From: Trema orientale
Taxonomy: Eukaryota > Streptophyta > Magnoliopsida > Rosales > Cannabaceae
Reading direction: 5' to 3'
Length of the DNA stretch: 64,000 nucleotides
Assembly (NCBI GenBank): GCA_002914845.1
Contig: JXTC01000059.1
Location: forward strand, 95,648-159,647
A program made the position numbers and the translations under genes. This document shows, one piece after another, positions 1-12,340 of this stretch. Below the pieces are notes generated by a model. It had not been told where the DNA came from, did no database searches, and saw nothing but the letters and a program-made list of their open reading frames with translations. Every line of letters starts with the position of its first letter. The first letter of the stretch is position 1.

Positions 1-1436
1 CAAATTTTGCTCCGCCACGACCTGGGGGTAGTGGACCAATTAGGTTGATTCCCCATACAGCAAATAGCCAAGGCAAGCTCATTAGGTGGTGCTTTTTGAT
101 AGTTGGAGAAGTATTGGCACTTGTCACATTTTCGTACATAGTTCGTAGCATCTTTTTTCATCGTAGGCCAGTAGTAACCTTGAAATGTGGCTTTTCTGGC
201 TAACGACAGTGCTCCTGCATGATTTCTATAAATTTCTTTGTGAATTTCACTCAAGACATTGTGAGCTTTCTCACGGTCTTCACAGCGAGGTAGGGGCATA
301 GAGAAGCCTCGTCGATATAGTTTATCTTTAAGCAACATAAATCTAGCAGCTCGATACTTGAGTCGACGAATTTCTTCCTTTTCCAAGGGTAGCCGGCCAT
401 CTTTCAGGAATGAATAAATAGGATCAAACCATGAAGGCTTGTGAACTTCGAGAGACTAAACATTTTCATGGGTCTCAATACTTGGTCTTTCAAGGAATTC
501 TACAGGGACAACATCGAGCAAGTCGGCATTTTTTTTAGAGGCGAGCTTAGCAAGTACATCAGCATTTATATTTTCAGCTCGGGGTATTTGATAGATTTTG
601 GACTCTGAAAACTGATCAAGCAGTTCCCGGGCCTTAGCTTGGTAGAGACCATTTTTGGACCGTGAGCTTTATACTCCTCGTTGATTTGCCTAATGACTAG
701 CTGTGAATCGCTATAGATAATGATGGATTCAACCTTCATCTCACGTTCGAGCCTCGGACCAGCTAGCAAAGCTTTGTATTCTACCTCGTTGTTAGAGGTA
801 TGGAACTGAAAGCATAAGGCGCAGTGAATTCTGTATTCATCTGGACTAACAAGCATTAATCCTGCTCCCGAACCTTGCACATTTGACAACCCATCTATGA
901 ACAACTTCCACTGAGAAAGAGCCATTGTTGGCTCTTACTAGATCTCCCTTGGGTGGTATGTAAATTCAGCTACAAAGTTAATAACAGGTTGCCCCTTAAC
1001 AGCAGTTCTTAGGACAAATAGTATGTCAAATTGACTCAGTTCTACAACCCATTTTAGGATTCGCTCGGATGTTTCAGGCCTCTGCAACACTTGTTTAAAT
1101 GGAAAGTTGGTGAGGACATGGATTATATGAGTGTGAAAGTAGGGTTGCAGCTTACGAGAACTGGTCATCAAGGCATATGCTGCCAACTTCTCCATTTTGG
1201 GATAACAGAGCTCTGCATCTAGCAGTCTTTTGCTTACGAAGGAAATGGGGTATTGTACGCCGATTTCTTCTCAGATCAGTGATGAGCTAACTGCATGTTC
1301 TGAAACTACAAGATACATATAGAGAATTTCGTTATGAAATAGACTAGAAAGGATAGGAGGCTTACTTAATTGTTGCTTGAGCTACTGAAATGCTTGTTCG
1401 CACTTGTCCGTTCTTTCGAATTTTTGGGCTCCACGC
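1..1436 (-). pseudogene. Ty3/gypsy (Tat-like) pol fragment: RT tail, RNase H, integrase zinc-finger region
   Basis: This is the 3' half of a gypsy polyprotein read on the minus strand; it continues at 10581 across a copia insertion. From right to left: 1436-1196 is the RT/RNase H connection with stops; 1195-938 is the connection domain (MEKLAAYAL, KVLQRPE-like helix); 925-566 is the RNase H domain. In the 566-925 frame the catalytic acids are visible as D11 (FIDG), E49 (NNEVEYKAL) and D73 (YSDSQLV). Positions 560-1 encode the linker and the start of the integrase HHCC finger (CDKCQ is readable near 110-125). Stops and frame breaks at about 926-937, 1276 and 1380 show it is dead. It runs off the left edge, so the integrase core and 3' LTR are not seen. 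Tat-lineage assignment rests on the general similarity of the polyprotein to the 24-34 kb element. Confidence 0.88.
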
Positions 1437-3101
1437 TGCTGGTAATTCCGAAAACAAATTTCCAAAAAATAATTTTACTGAAAACGATTTCCGCAGTTTT
1501 GTAAACAAATCAAGAACGCAGCGGAATTGGTATTTTAAAATTTTCTTGAAATTTTACAAAACAAAATAAACAGGATTGTTGATCTAACATAAATCAATTC
1601 ATGGATCTTGGTTTAGATAAAACCTGGAAGTACTTCATAACCATTGAGCCTTCCCATCTATTCTCTGGAGCCCGTTGAATGATCCGGTGTGTGGGCACCT
1701 TCTTGATTCCCAACGAGAGATGAGCGGACGATCTGGAAGACGCTCTTCCTTCTCCTTGATTACACGTCTATAGCCATGGGTATCTCTCCCTCGGCAGCCA
1801 TGAACGAGCTCGGGATTTCTCGCGTAGTAGCTCGACTCTCTCTCTCTCTCTTTTCTCTGTGTTTCACGCCAAGCACAGTTTCTGTGCATGTAGTAGGCGT
1901 GTAGCTCTTGTGTGCAGGCTTAGGAGAACTTTCTTCTTAAGTATTACAGACATGCAAACCCTAATGGGCTTATTGGGCTCAACTGACCATCCAATTAGTA
2001 TTGGGCTATATGTGAGCTAGACAGGGGACCTTATGGATCCAAACAGTCTAAGCTCCAATGGGCCAACTGCCCACGGGTATAATTAACTCTTAATTATGAC
2101 TGGGCCTTGTCCATTAATATTGGGGCACTCCACTATAGACCCAATATTGCACTCTTAGACTAAATGTCATATATTTTCTGCGAAGCTAATTAACACTTTA
2201 ATTAACTTGATCCATTTAGCATATACTATACCAGCAAACATACCCTCGATGCAATGCCGTACTAGTGAGGTGAAATTACCGTATTACCCCTCTAGTACAT
2301 ATTTACCTTTAAGTTGCCATTTTTCATCTAATGGATAATAGTTGACTATAGTGTTTGTAACTGCCCATACAAACGCAGTCAAATTCACAAAGTGAATACT
2401 TGGCGCCTGATTTTTTATTATCCAAGTCCTTGAAAAAACTCAAAGTGACATTATATGCATGGTGTCCAAATCATGAAGGGCAGTCTCGTCACTTCACAAA
2501 TCTTATCTTCCAAGATACCGGAGTTCGAACCATATAACGGAACTAGTCCTTTAGTAAGTCAAAAAGATAAAACTCATGAAAGCAAGTCCGATAATCACTA
2601 GGATTAAGGTAATCTTACAATAGTGCTAGATTAGTAAAAGATAAAATATTGAGTTACGGCACTTAACCTCAAATTCTGTTTTCACTTGGTCCAGTTCAAT
2701 GCACTTATAACTTTCTTATAACGCACTAGTGTTTCTATCCGAAGTCAGACACTTCGATGATTGGAGACTTCATCAATCTCGTTGAAATAGACAATATTAC
2801 ATTCTACGACAAAATAAAGTATTCCATCTTTATTTGCAGAATGTGAACTTTTAATTCAGACATAATGAAATAAAGAATTTAGTCTCCCACATGTGAACAC
2901 TTCACACGAATAATTCTTTATTACTCATTATTAGTCATAGAAACTTTTAGACTTTTGTATAATAGAAAACATAAACATCACTTGTATATAATTGGGACAT
3001 AATATGGAATTTATTGATAACAAATAGATAACACTTAAATCCAATAAACATTGTTTAAAATGCTAAACAAAGAAACTGCTTTCTAGGGTATATTTCCAAC
3101 A
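1437..3101 (-). repeat. 3' LTR of the copia element
   Basis: About 1665 bp, nearly collinear with 8915-10580 and with 46442-48097. It starts TGCTGGTAATTCC and ends TTTCCAACA on the plus strand. A CT-rich run at about 1830-1855 and conserved blocks match the other copies. Open frames in it (for example 1635-1889) are not shared as intact frames by the other LTR copies and are not genes. Confidence 0.93.
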
Positions 3102-3117
3102 ATCTCCCACTTACCCT
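3102..3117 (-). other. Polypurine tract of the copia element
   Basis: On the minus strand, the bases just before the 3' LTR read AAAGGGTAAGTGGGAGAT, a purine-rich stretch directly abutting the LTR. This is the usual plus-strand primer position and the common plant copia form of it. The pol stop codon at 3118-3120 lies immediately upstream. Confidence 0.75.
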
Positions 3118-5100
3118 TTAAAGCAGATATAATATATTACGCAATCCCATTCCTTCTAGGTGATCCTCAAATACTTTGATTGTCAAAGATTTGATAAATA
3201 GATCAGCAAGGTTCTTCTGCTAAAGCTATCTTACTCACTCTCATATCTCCCTACTAGGGTTAACATATAACAAAAGGTTGATCCTCTGGAGTATATTTTC
3301 AGATCGAGCATCTGAATTAATATATCTAATAAAAGTTAGATCTTTCTCCAGAATAGACAAGCACATAGTTCCTATTTCTTTGAAGATACTTAAGGATACA
3401 CTTGACTATAACTCTATGTTCAGGTTCTGGATTGGATTAGTAACAACTTACTATCCCAACAGCATAATAAATATTGTGCTAACCAAATTCTTATTAATGA
3501 TTGTCATCCTATATCATTCTCAATCATTAATATATATAAACTAGAAAAATTACTTTGTTGCCCTGAATCTTTTATAGATACAAGATTCATCTATGTATCG
3601 ATCAAATCGATAAAGTCTAGACAAATGCTTAAGTCTATAAATTAGATCTCTAAAGTTTCACAAACTTTACTTTCTTGGCCTTTTTCAGTGAATCCCTCTG
3701 GCTGTACTTTTTAGATACAACCGTCAAAATTGCTATTCAGGAAAGCTATCTTGACGTCCATTTACTATATCTCATAATCAAGAGATACAACTATAGAAAA
3801 GAGTATATCAATAGACTTGATCATAACAACAGAATAGACATTCTTTCTGTATATAATCTTTTTGCAACTAACTTGCCTTGAAAGTCTTTACTTTCCATCT
3901 ATTCCTCTTTTTCTCTTATAGACTAATTTACACCTAAAAGATTTTACCCCTCCAGGTGGATCTATAAGATCCCAGATTTTGTTAGAGTACATAGACTCTA
4001 ATGTGGATTCTATTGCCTTTCGCCAGAGATCTATATCAACATCATCTGTTTCCTCTTAGTAGATAAAGTAATCATATTCTAGGTTATAGGACTCTACTAT
4101 TCCCAAATATCTACCAGATTGTCTCATAATCCTCCCACTACAATGAGGGTCTGATATATGTTGATCTTCTAGTGATTTATCCTTCCTAAGTGCTCATTCT
4201 GTTCTATCTTCCATAGATAGGCTGATTACATCATCAGTTAATTCCTAAGAAATAACTTATTCTGGGGTTAAATACTTCACATAGTTTTCTTCCAAGTAAG
4301 AGGCATTTGTTCTAACAAATACTTTCTCACTTCAGTACTATAGAAGTAATATCCATCTATTTCTTTTGGGTATCCTATAAACAGATATAATTCAGATTGT
4401 TATTCCAACTTAGTCATTTTCCCTTTAAGCACGTATGCTAGACAGCCACAAATACGGATATGACATAAACTAGCTTTATGTCCTTTCCATATTTCAAAAT
4501 GGTATATTAGGTATTGACTTAGATGGAACTCTGTTAGTAGGCATATCACCGTCTCCAAGATATATCCCAAAAGACTTTGTAATAATGAACAATTGAACAA
4601 CAACTTAATCATAGTCAAAAGTTTTCATTGTCTGTGAGATATTCCTAAGAATTCTCTATAGAGGTATTCAACGCTTCGATCCAATCGATGAGTCTTTATG
4701 CTTTTCCTAATTACCTTTTGGTTTCTGCTTTTAATTCTTTGAAGTTTTCGAAAGAATTCAATTAGCAGTAACATTAGGTAAATATAACAAAATTTTGAAT
4801 AATCATTCATAATGATATATTCAAAACCTCATTAGGCTTAATTGCTTAAGGGTCCGCAGACAACAATATGTACTATTTTTAAAACATTCTTGCACTCTTA
4901 GATCTTTTCTAATAAAGGACCTTTTAGTCATTTTACCTTCCAGATAGGATTCGCAGATTGGTGATTGTTTGACTTCTAACAAGTTTAGATGTTTATCCAT
5001 AACCAATCTTTGGATCATATTTAAGTTAATATGACCGAAGTGCAAATATGTTTTATTCTTAGTACTTACTCACTTTGTTATGATTAGATTTATCATATTC
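3118..5100 (-). pseudogene. Ty1/copia pol remnant: pre-integrase, integrase, RT and RNase H end
   Basis: Read right to left. At 5045-4821 is the GAG-pre-integrase region (HFGHINLNMIQRL, then CESYLEGKMTKRSF). At 4810-4625 is the start of the integrase core (NDYSKFCYIYLM). At 4618-4400 is the integrase end (FEIWKGHKASL, then RICGCLAYV). RT is expected between about 4390 and 3500 but is too frame-broken to show a clean catalytic motif. At about 3210-3118 the typical copia C-terminus is readable (ADLFIKSLTIK...FEDHLEGMGLR) and ends at a TAA at 3118-3120. The order integrase before RT places it in Ty1/copia. Many stops and frameshifts make it non-functional. Confidence 0.85.
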
Positions 5101-7229
5101 AATCTCATCATTATTAGTGTCACATAAATGAGTATAATTTAGGTCAATAAAAATGTCATTCAGTGCTGTTAAGAATATTATTCTTTCACATGGAAACTTT
5201 ATCATTAAGACAAACAGAATAATACCGTTTCATCAAATATGAAACAAAAATCAAATTTCTCTTAAATGCTTGACAAATTTTTAAAACCTAATCATAAATT
5301 CATCAAACATGAATTTAAATATTTCTCATTTTATGTACAGACACTATAATCGTTGTAGTCCTTACTCTTAGTGAACTTGCCTTCACTAAACACTTTGGTT
5401 TCCTAGAACCCTTTGCAACAGACATGCAAACATGGTTAATGATTCTTGAATCCCATCCAAGATTCATTAAGTCATCCACTAAAATAAATTAATGAACAGT
5501 TAATTGTTATTACCTTCCAATCAAGAATTGTATAGGTATCCCTAACAATTTTCTTTCAATATCCTTTAGTGCGATATAGGAAACATTTTCCTTTTAGCCA
5601 AGGATTAGAAAATTCATCTTTAGCTACTTTAGCTTGGTGAAGATGTTCATTAGGTATCTCATTGAGATTTAGCATAATATTGTAGTGGTCTGAATTCCTT
5701 GAATTTCATGTAGTAACATATTGGACATCTCATGTCAACATGTATCAATGAATTATCTAGGAATTCTCCCACTATATATATGCTTTATTTTTCTTCACTA
5801 GTCTCACTAGTGAATGTGGACGAACATATAAAAGTAAAAACTCAATAACATATCAGCCATAAGCACTAAATCTAGGTTACATTAATCTAGACAACATAAT
5901 CTAACCATATAAGTTATGTGTGCGTGAGTACAATGGGTAAAGAAATTAAGGACATTTCTATTTGAATGAAAATAAATCAATCCATATAATAGCAAATATC
6001 ATGTAATAAAAATTTTGAATAATTAACATAATGTAAAATAAAATTTACAATATGCAAGTGAAGTATCCCTAAGACTATCACTAATATTCATGATAATTCA
6101 ACTTACCATTAATTACAAGCCTCCTACGGGAAGTCATGCAATTAACAAGTCAAACTGAAACAATTTCATTTAGAAAATAAGACAAATATCTCATATCTCA
6201 TATTTCTAACTACCATTTAATTTAGTCCTCTACTCTACTTATAAGAACTTCTACGAGATGACATCAGTATTTCGAGTTGAGTGTGTAACCATTGCTTCAG
6301 TCATTAAGCTTTCTATATAAGACCATCTCCTACGGGTGATCAGCCTCATACAGTCCACCTAATACCTTATCCTAAGAAATTTATTTCCAGTACTACCCGG
6401 ACGAAAACCCTCCTACGGGAGCTCATCAAGATTCTGAGGCGAGGCTCATCCTAGTACGTAATGAACCAACAATGGAGACCGTAGGTATCTCATACCTTCT
6501 CCCACTCAATGTTTTATAATTAGGGATTTAATGATTTTTCCCAGTTATCTAACTTACTTAGTAACCTAAAATCAATTATGTAAGCATGTTCATATTTTGC
6601 ATGTGAGTAGCTCTACTATCCCATATGACATATTACTAAGATCATGTAATTAAATACTCTATATAGAATATGCATGCAACATTATTCATATAATAATTAA
6701 GTATTAGTAGAATTTAATAAAATAGAAAAGTTAATGATTATCAATCATTCTAGTATTTATTATTATTTAATAATTGAACAATCTTTTCACAAAAGATATT
6801 ATTAAATAATAACTGTGAGAGATTATATTCAAGTTTAAATAATTAAGATTTTCATAAAATCTAGTTTATTTAATTAAAAGATTTAATCCAAATTAAATCT
6901 TCTTGAATATTTCAAAATTCGAATTCAACTTTTGAATTTAAATTTTGAATTATAAATTTAATTATCTCATAATTAAAATATCTCCCACTTTTGGATTTTC
7001 AAATTTGAAATTATCTCGTAATTTTCAAATCATTATTTTAATCTTATTAAAATAAAAAAAATATAAACTTTCTTTTTAAATTTAAATTTGATAATGTAGA
7101 TATTTACTAATTAAAATCTTCACAAGATTTAAATTAGATATGTAGACGATTTGATCAAATTAAATCTCTACAAGTATCTGTTGATTTGAATCTAACTTTT
7201 AAATTTCAAATCTCAAATTAATTATCTAA
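5101..7229 (-). other. Degenerate copia gag/protease region and AT-rich leader
   Basis: No long open frame. Near 5540-5605 a minus-strand zinc-knuckle relic can be made out (CFLYRTKGY followed by a stop where Trp is expected), so gag lies here in badly decayed form. Around 6100-6480 a less AT-rich patch contains three copies of CTCCTACGGG (6121, 6328, 6410). From 6520 to 7229 the DNA is very AT-rich with many short A/T-run repeats and no recognisable content. The region ends at the assembly gap. Confidence 0.55.
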
Positions 7230-7785
7230 NNNNNNNNNNNNNNNNNNNNNNNNNNNNNNNNNNNNNNNNNNNNNNNNNNNNNNNNNNNNNNNNNNNNNNN
7301 NNNNNNNNNNNNNNNNNNNNNNNNNNNNNNNNNNNNNNNNNNNNNNNNNNNNNNNNNNNNNNNNNNNNNNNNNNNNNNNNNNNNNNNNNNNNNNNNNNNN
7401 NNNNNNNNNNNNNNNNNNNNNNNNNNNNNNNNNNNNNNNNNNNNNNNNNNNNNNNNNNNNNNNNNNNNNNNNNNNNNNNNNNNNNNNNNNNNNNNNNNNN
7501 NNNNNNNNNNNNNNNNNNNNNNNNNNNNNNNNNNNNNNNNNNNNNNNNNNNNNNNNNNNNNNNNNNNNNNNNNNNNNNNNNNNNNNNNNNNNNNNNNNNN
7601 NNNNNNNNNNNNNNNNNNNNNNNNNNNNNNNNNNNNNNNNNNNNNNNNNNNNNNNNNNNNNNNNNNNNNNNNNNNNNNNNNNNNNNNNNNNNNNNNNNNN
7701 NNNNNNNNNNNNNNNNNNNNNNNNNNNNNNNNNNNNNNNNNNNNNNNNNNNNNNNNNNNNNNNNNNNNNNNNNNNNNNNNNNNNN
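7230..7785. other. Assembly gap (556 N)
   Basis: A run of N. It interrupts the copia interior between the AT-rich stretch and the GC-rich leader repeat. Any open frame drawn across it (7218-8162) is meaningless. Confidence 0.99.
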
Positions 7786-7799
7786 AGGAAATTTAAAAA

Positions 7800-8530
7800 T
7801 AAGAAATTATCTAAAATGGATAATCTGACGTTAACGGCATCAGGATGCCGATCGGAATGCCGTCGCATAGTTCGGAACAAGCTGAAGTTCCGAACGGGAA
7901 ACCGTAACGAGGACGATCCTCGGGATGTCATGCGGCCACGCTCGGGACAATCCTGAGTGCCAACGGGCTCGCATAATGCTACGCGGCCTCGCTCGGGACT
8001 AATACCAAGCGACAACGGGCTTGCGTAGATTTCGACGATAAGCGTACGAGACGGTATGTGTATGGCCACGCATGGGACAAATCCCATGTGTCCACGTACT
8101 TGCGAAGCGTCTATGTAGCCATCACGTAAGATGGCACCTGCATGGCCATGCATGGGACACATCCCATGCGTCTACGTGGTTGCGAAGCGGCCATGTAGCC
8201 ACCATGTAAGACGGAAGACACGCGGCTCACCGAAGCCAGCATGGCCACGGGAGCGGGACGACACCCATGCGGCTAGCGCACGGGGTGCTACCCGCACGGC
8301 TGCAAGAGCGAGGCAACCCCCGCGCAGCCACGGGAGCCGAGCAACGCCCGCGCGGCTGGTGCACGGGGTGCCACCCGCACGGCCAGCATACGGGGTTGCT
8401 CCCGCACGACCAGCGTGCGGGGTTGCTCCCGCGCGGCCAATGCTCAGGTTGCCACCTGCGCAGCCAGCAAGTGGGTTTCCCCGTGCGGCATTCACGGGCG
8501 ACGCACACGACTCTTTGCCATGCACCGCCT
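7800..8530 (-). repeat. GC-rich tandem repeat in the copia 5' leader
   Basis: A sharp GC-rich island in AT-rich DNA. At about 7930-8215 units of roughly 55-80 bp repeat; the last two (about 8062 and 8142) are 80 bp apart and each holds an inverted repeat of the type GCATGGGACA...ATCCCATG. At about 8260-8490 a shorter minisatellite of about 26-27 bp follows, built on CACGGGGT, GCCACCCGCAC and GGCCAG blocks. A diverged, shorter version lies at 45650-46030 in the second copy of this family, so it belongs to the element. Overlapping frames on both strands (8131-8566) arise because a GC-rich repeat lacks stop codons. Confidence 0.85.
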
Positions 8531-8540
8531 CGTAGCTTTT

Positions 8541-8900
8541 CCGAACCCGAAAAATCTATAACCTAATTATTAATAGTTTTTCTCAAAAACTATAGCACAA
8601 TTAAAGATCAAATGACTTTCTATGTACAATTTTATCAAGAACATAAAACAACATTCATAGAAAAATCAAGAACATGCTAGAACGAAAAATCAAAAACACA
8701 TTACGTGATCATAAACATAGCAACATCTAATCGCTAAATCATTTAAACTCATTGAATCTAACGATCATCATACATAGTAGAGCATACTCATAAACGTGAA
8801 CAAGACCAAACATAATCACAGAGATCATTATGGAAATCATAGATCATCAAACATAAAAGAATAAACTTGAACAAAATATGCTAGATCATCGAAAACCTTT
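8541..8900 (-). other. Copia leader between the GC-rich repeat and the PBS
   Basis: AT-rich non-coding sequence with repeated AACATAAAA/AATCAAGAAC-like words. Collinear with 46060-46430 of the second copy. I see no gene. Confidence 0.6.
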
Positions 8901-8913
8901 GCTCTGGTACCAA
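8901..8913 (-). other. Primer-binding site, initiator tRNA-Met type
   Basis: The minus strand reads TTGGTACCAGAGC one base inside the 5' LTR. This is one change from TGGTATCAGAGC, the usual plant PBS complementary to the 3' end of initiator tRNA-Met. It fixes the element's direction as minus. Confidence 0.85.
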
Positions 8914-8914
8914 T

Positions 8915-10580
8915 TACTGGTAATTCTGAAAATAAATTTCTGAAAAATGATTTTACTGAAACCGATTTCCGCAATTTTGTAAACAAATCAAGAACACAAC
9001 GGAATTGGTATTTTAAAATTTTCTTGAAATTTTACAAAACAAAATAAACAAGATCGTTGATCTAACATAAATCAATTCATGGATCTTGGTTTAGATAAAA
9101 CCTGGAAGTACTTCACAACCATTGAGCCTTTCTATCTATTCTCTAGAGCCCGTTGAATGATCCAGTGTGTGGGCACCTTCTTGATTCCTAACGAGAGATG
9201 AGCGGACGATCTGGAAGATGCTCTTCCTTCTCCTTCATTGCACGTCTACGGCCATGGGTATCTCTCCCTCGGCGGCCATGAACGAGCTTGGGATTTCTCC
9301 CCCAGTAACTCGACTCTATTTCTCTCTCTCTCTTCTCTGTGTTTCACGCCAAGCACAGTTTTTGCGCATGTAGTAGGCGTGTAGCTCTTCTGTGTAGGCT
9401 TAGGAGAACTTTTCTCTTAAGTACTTGAGAGATGTAAACCCTAATAGGCTTATTGGACTCAACTGACCATCCAATTAGTATTGAGCTATGTGTGAGCTAG
9501 ACAGGGGACCTTATGGATCCAAATAGCCTAAGCTCCAATAGGCCAACTGCCCACAGGCATAATTAACTCTTAATTATGACTGGGCCTTATCTATTAATAT
9601 TGGGGCATTCCATTATAGACCCAATATTGTACTCTTAGACTAAATGTCATATATTTTCTGTGAAGCTAATTAACACTTTAATTAACTTGATTCATTTAGC
9701 ATATACTATACCTGCAGACATACCCCCGATGCAATGCCGTACTAGTGAGGTGAAATTACCGTATTACCCCTCTAATACATATTTACCTTTGAGTTGCCAT
9801 TTTTCATCTAATGGATAATATTTGACTACGGTGTTTGTAATTGCCCATACAAACACAGTCAAATTCAAAAAGTGAATACCTGGCGCTTGATTTTTTATTA
9901 TCCAAGTCCTTGAAAAAACTCATAGTGACATTATATGCATGGTGTCCAAATCATGAAGGGCGTTCTCGTCACTTCACAAATCTTATCTTCCAAGATACCG
10001 GAGTTCGAACCATATAACAGAACTAGTCCTTTAGTAAGTCAAAAAGATAAAACTCATAAAAACAAGTCCGATAATCACTAGGATTAAGGTAATCTTACAA
10101 TAGTGCTAGATTAGTGAAAGATAGAATATTGAGTTACGACACTTAACCTCAAATTCTGTTTTCACTTGGTCCAGTTCAATGCACTTATAACTTTCTTATA
10201 ACGCACTAGTGTTTCTATCCGAAGTCAGACACTTCGATGATTGGAGACTTCGTCAATCCCATTGAAATAGCAACACTACATTCTATGGCAAAATAAAGTA
10301 TTCCATCTTTATTTGCAGAATGTGAACTTTTTATTCAGACATACTAAAATAAAGAATTTAGTCTCCCACATGTAAACACTTCACACGAACAATTCTTTAT
10401 TACTCATTATTAGTCATGGATACTTTTAGACTTTTGCATAATAGAAAACATAAACGTCACATGTATATAATTGGGACATAATATGAAATTTATTGATAAC
10501 AAGTAGATAACACTTAAATCCAATAAACATTATTTAAAATGCCAAACCAAGAAACTGCTTTCTAGGGCATATTCCCAACA
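8915..10580 (-). repeat. 5' LTR of the copia element
   Basis: 1666 bp, collinear with 1437-3101. The inner plus-strand end is TACTGG (first G of TG mutated to A) and the outer end is CCCAACA followed by the CACGC duplication. The CT-rich run at 9319-9343 matches the one in the other LTR. Confidence 0.93.
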
Positions 10581-11300
10581 CACGCAGCATATCAAAGAAA
10601 GGGATATATTTGAGCAATTCTTTTCACTTTCGTGGAGATTCCATGTCGAGTAGAGCTTGGATCTTTGCAGGTTTGGCTTCTATTCCTCGTTCATTAATGA
10701 TGAATCCTAGAAACTTTCCAGATGACACTCCAAATTCATATTTGAGTGGTTCAACTTCATGCGGTAGTATCTCAGGATCCTAAACACCTCTTCCAAGTAT
10801 GCAATGTGGTCAACAATCTTTTTCGACTTTACTAGCATATCATCTATATATACCTCCATATTTTTACCGATTTGATCGACGAACATACAGTCAACAAGAC
10901 ACTGATATGTTGCTCTGGAATTTTTGAGTTCGAATGGCATCACCTTGTAATAGTATAATCTAATGAATGACGCGTGCTCCTCATCCAGCCTATACATTAG
11001 AATTTGATTATAACAAGAATAGGCATCCATGAAGCTTAATGACTCATGTCCAACTGTTACATCAATGAGCTGATCGATGCGGGGAAGCGAGAAGCAGGAA
11101 GCTATTTTTGGGCAGGACTTATTGAGGTTTGTAAAGTCGATGCAAGTTCTATACTTGCCTGTCTGTTTCTTAATCAGAATGGGATTTGACAACCAGCTCG
11201 GGTAAAACGGCTCAAGGATGAAACTGATTTTTACGAGCTTCTCGACCTCTTTCTGAAGCGTCATGTACTTCTCGAGGTCGAGAGCTCATCTCTTTTGCCG
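10581..11300 (-). pseudogene. Ty3/gypsy reverse transcriptase (element 1, 5' half)
   Basis: This continues the polyprotein of 1-1436 on the other side of the copia insertion. The frame at 10707-11264 encodes about 185 residues of RT: KYRTCIDFTNLNKSCPK near the N-part, LPRIDQLIDV, then the catalytic YIDDMLVKSK around residue 140. The next frame (10706-10581) carries the thumb region (FLGFIINERGIEA) up to the insertion point. A frame break near 10706 and loss of conserved residues (for example MDAYSCYNQI) show decay. RT/RNase H would copy element RNA inside virus-like particles if intact. Confidence 0.9.
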
Positions 11301-12340
11301 AACTGGCTTGTATTCTGGGTCAACGTTCAGCTTATGGCATATCACCTGCGGGTCATCCCCACCATATCAGAGTAATTCTGGGCAAAAACATCGAGGTTCT
11401 TCCTGAGGAACTTCTGAAGCTTTGTGAGCTATTCCTCACAGAGATTCTTCCCAAGCTTAAGCTTCCTGGTTGGCTCGTTCTCATCCACCAGGAATTCAAT
11501 AAGCTCTTCTACTGGTCCGGTATTCTTTTCTTCCTCGGTCAATCGAGGATCAAGATTTTCATCGAGAGGTCCCAAGCTAATGTAACGTTGTTCGACTTAA
11601 GGGACCTTCTCGCATTTCTTCTCAGTAGTTCTTGTCACTTGCGAGCTTCCCTTTGTTCACCTTGCAAGGTTCCTATGCCTTTCGAGGTTGGAAACTTCAT
11701 TGTGATGTGACGTATAGAGGTGACAGCTTGCAGCTCACGGACTGAAGGTCTTCCTAAGGCTGCATTAAATGCAGATTGATAATCCACCATTAAAAAGTCT
11801 TGACATAATGGTGGTCTGCCGAGGTGGTACTCTAATTGTGAGAGCCAATTGAATTACTCCCAGGGGTTGAACACTATCTCCAGTAAAGCCATATAACTTG
11901 ACTGTTATTGGCTTTAAGTGTTGTGTGTGCAATACCATATTTTCTTGGGTGCTCAAATACAAAATATCCACTGAACTCCCATTGTCAATGAGAGTCTGAC
12001 AGACTAGCATATTGCCAATTTGCACTATAACAACCAGAGGGTCGTTATGAGAATAGTGCACCTAATGGGTGTCTTTTTTCTTAAAGGATATCGGCTCATT
12101 CTCTCTATGAAAGCTCTTATAGGGGTAGTTCTCAAGGTGGAGAACATTAGTGAGTGGAAGTTTTCTAGTCTCATGAATGTATCTCTTCTGGCTTGATCGA
12201 GACTCTCCACCAATATATAGTTCTCTAAAAATGGTCTAGATTTCTCCACGAATATCGGGACCTTGATTTCTATGGGCAGGTGAATTTCTTCGCTCTTCCC
12301 TATCTTCCTGCCGAACATTGTCTCTTCTTTGTTTGAACCT
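11301..12340 (-). pseudogene. Ty3/gypsy linker and aspartic protease region (element 1)
   Basis: At 12061-11765 the minus strand encodes a retropepsin-like segment with TLIDNGSSVDILY (the D-T/N-G-S active-site loop, here DNGSS) followed by LYGFTGDSV, a block typical of plant Tat-type proteases. At 12318-12025 is the upstream gag-protease linker. 11764-11301 carries the protease-RT linker in broken frames. Overlapping frames at 12025-12061 show an indel. Confidence 0.8.

Larger units (their letters stand above)
1437..10580 (-). mobile_element. Complete but decayed Ty1/copia LTR retrotransposon inserted in gypsy element 1
   Basis: Two long direct repeats (1437-3101 and 8915-10580) bound a 5.8 kb interior. 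The plus-strand left end starts TGCTGG and the right end finishes CCCAACA, giving the TG...CA ends of an LTR. The 5 bases outside on each side are CACGC (1432-1436 and 10581-10585), a target-site duplication. A primer-binding site complementary to initiator tRNA-Met lies inside the right LTR and a purine-rich tract inside the left one, so the element reads right to left. The gag and pol remnants inside are of copia type (integrase before RT) and full of stops. A 556-base assembly gap lies in the leader or gag region, so the true length is uncertain. The two LTRs differ visibly by several percent, so the insertion is not recent. Confidence 0.92.

Noticed and set aside
7218..8162. 314-residue frame
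   Set aside because: Most of it is translated from the N gap.
8131..8566. Several overlapping open frames on both strands rich in Pro, Arg, Ala and Gly
   Set aside because: GC-rich minisatellite without stop codons. Frames overlap on both strands and the unit is not a multiple of three throughout.
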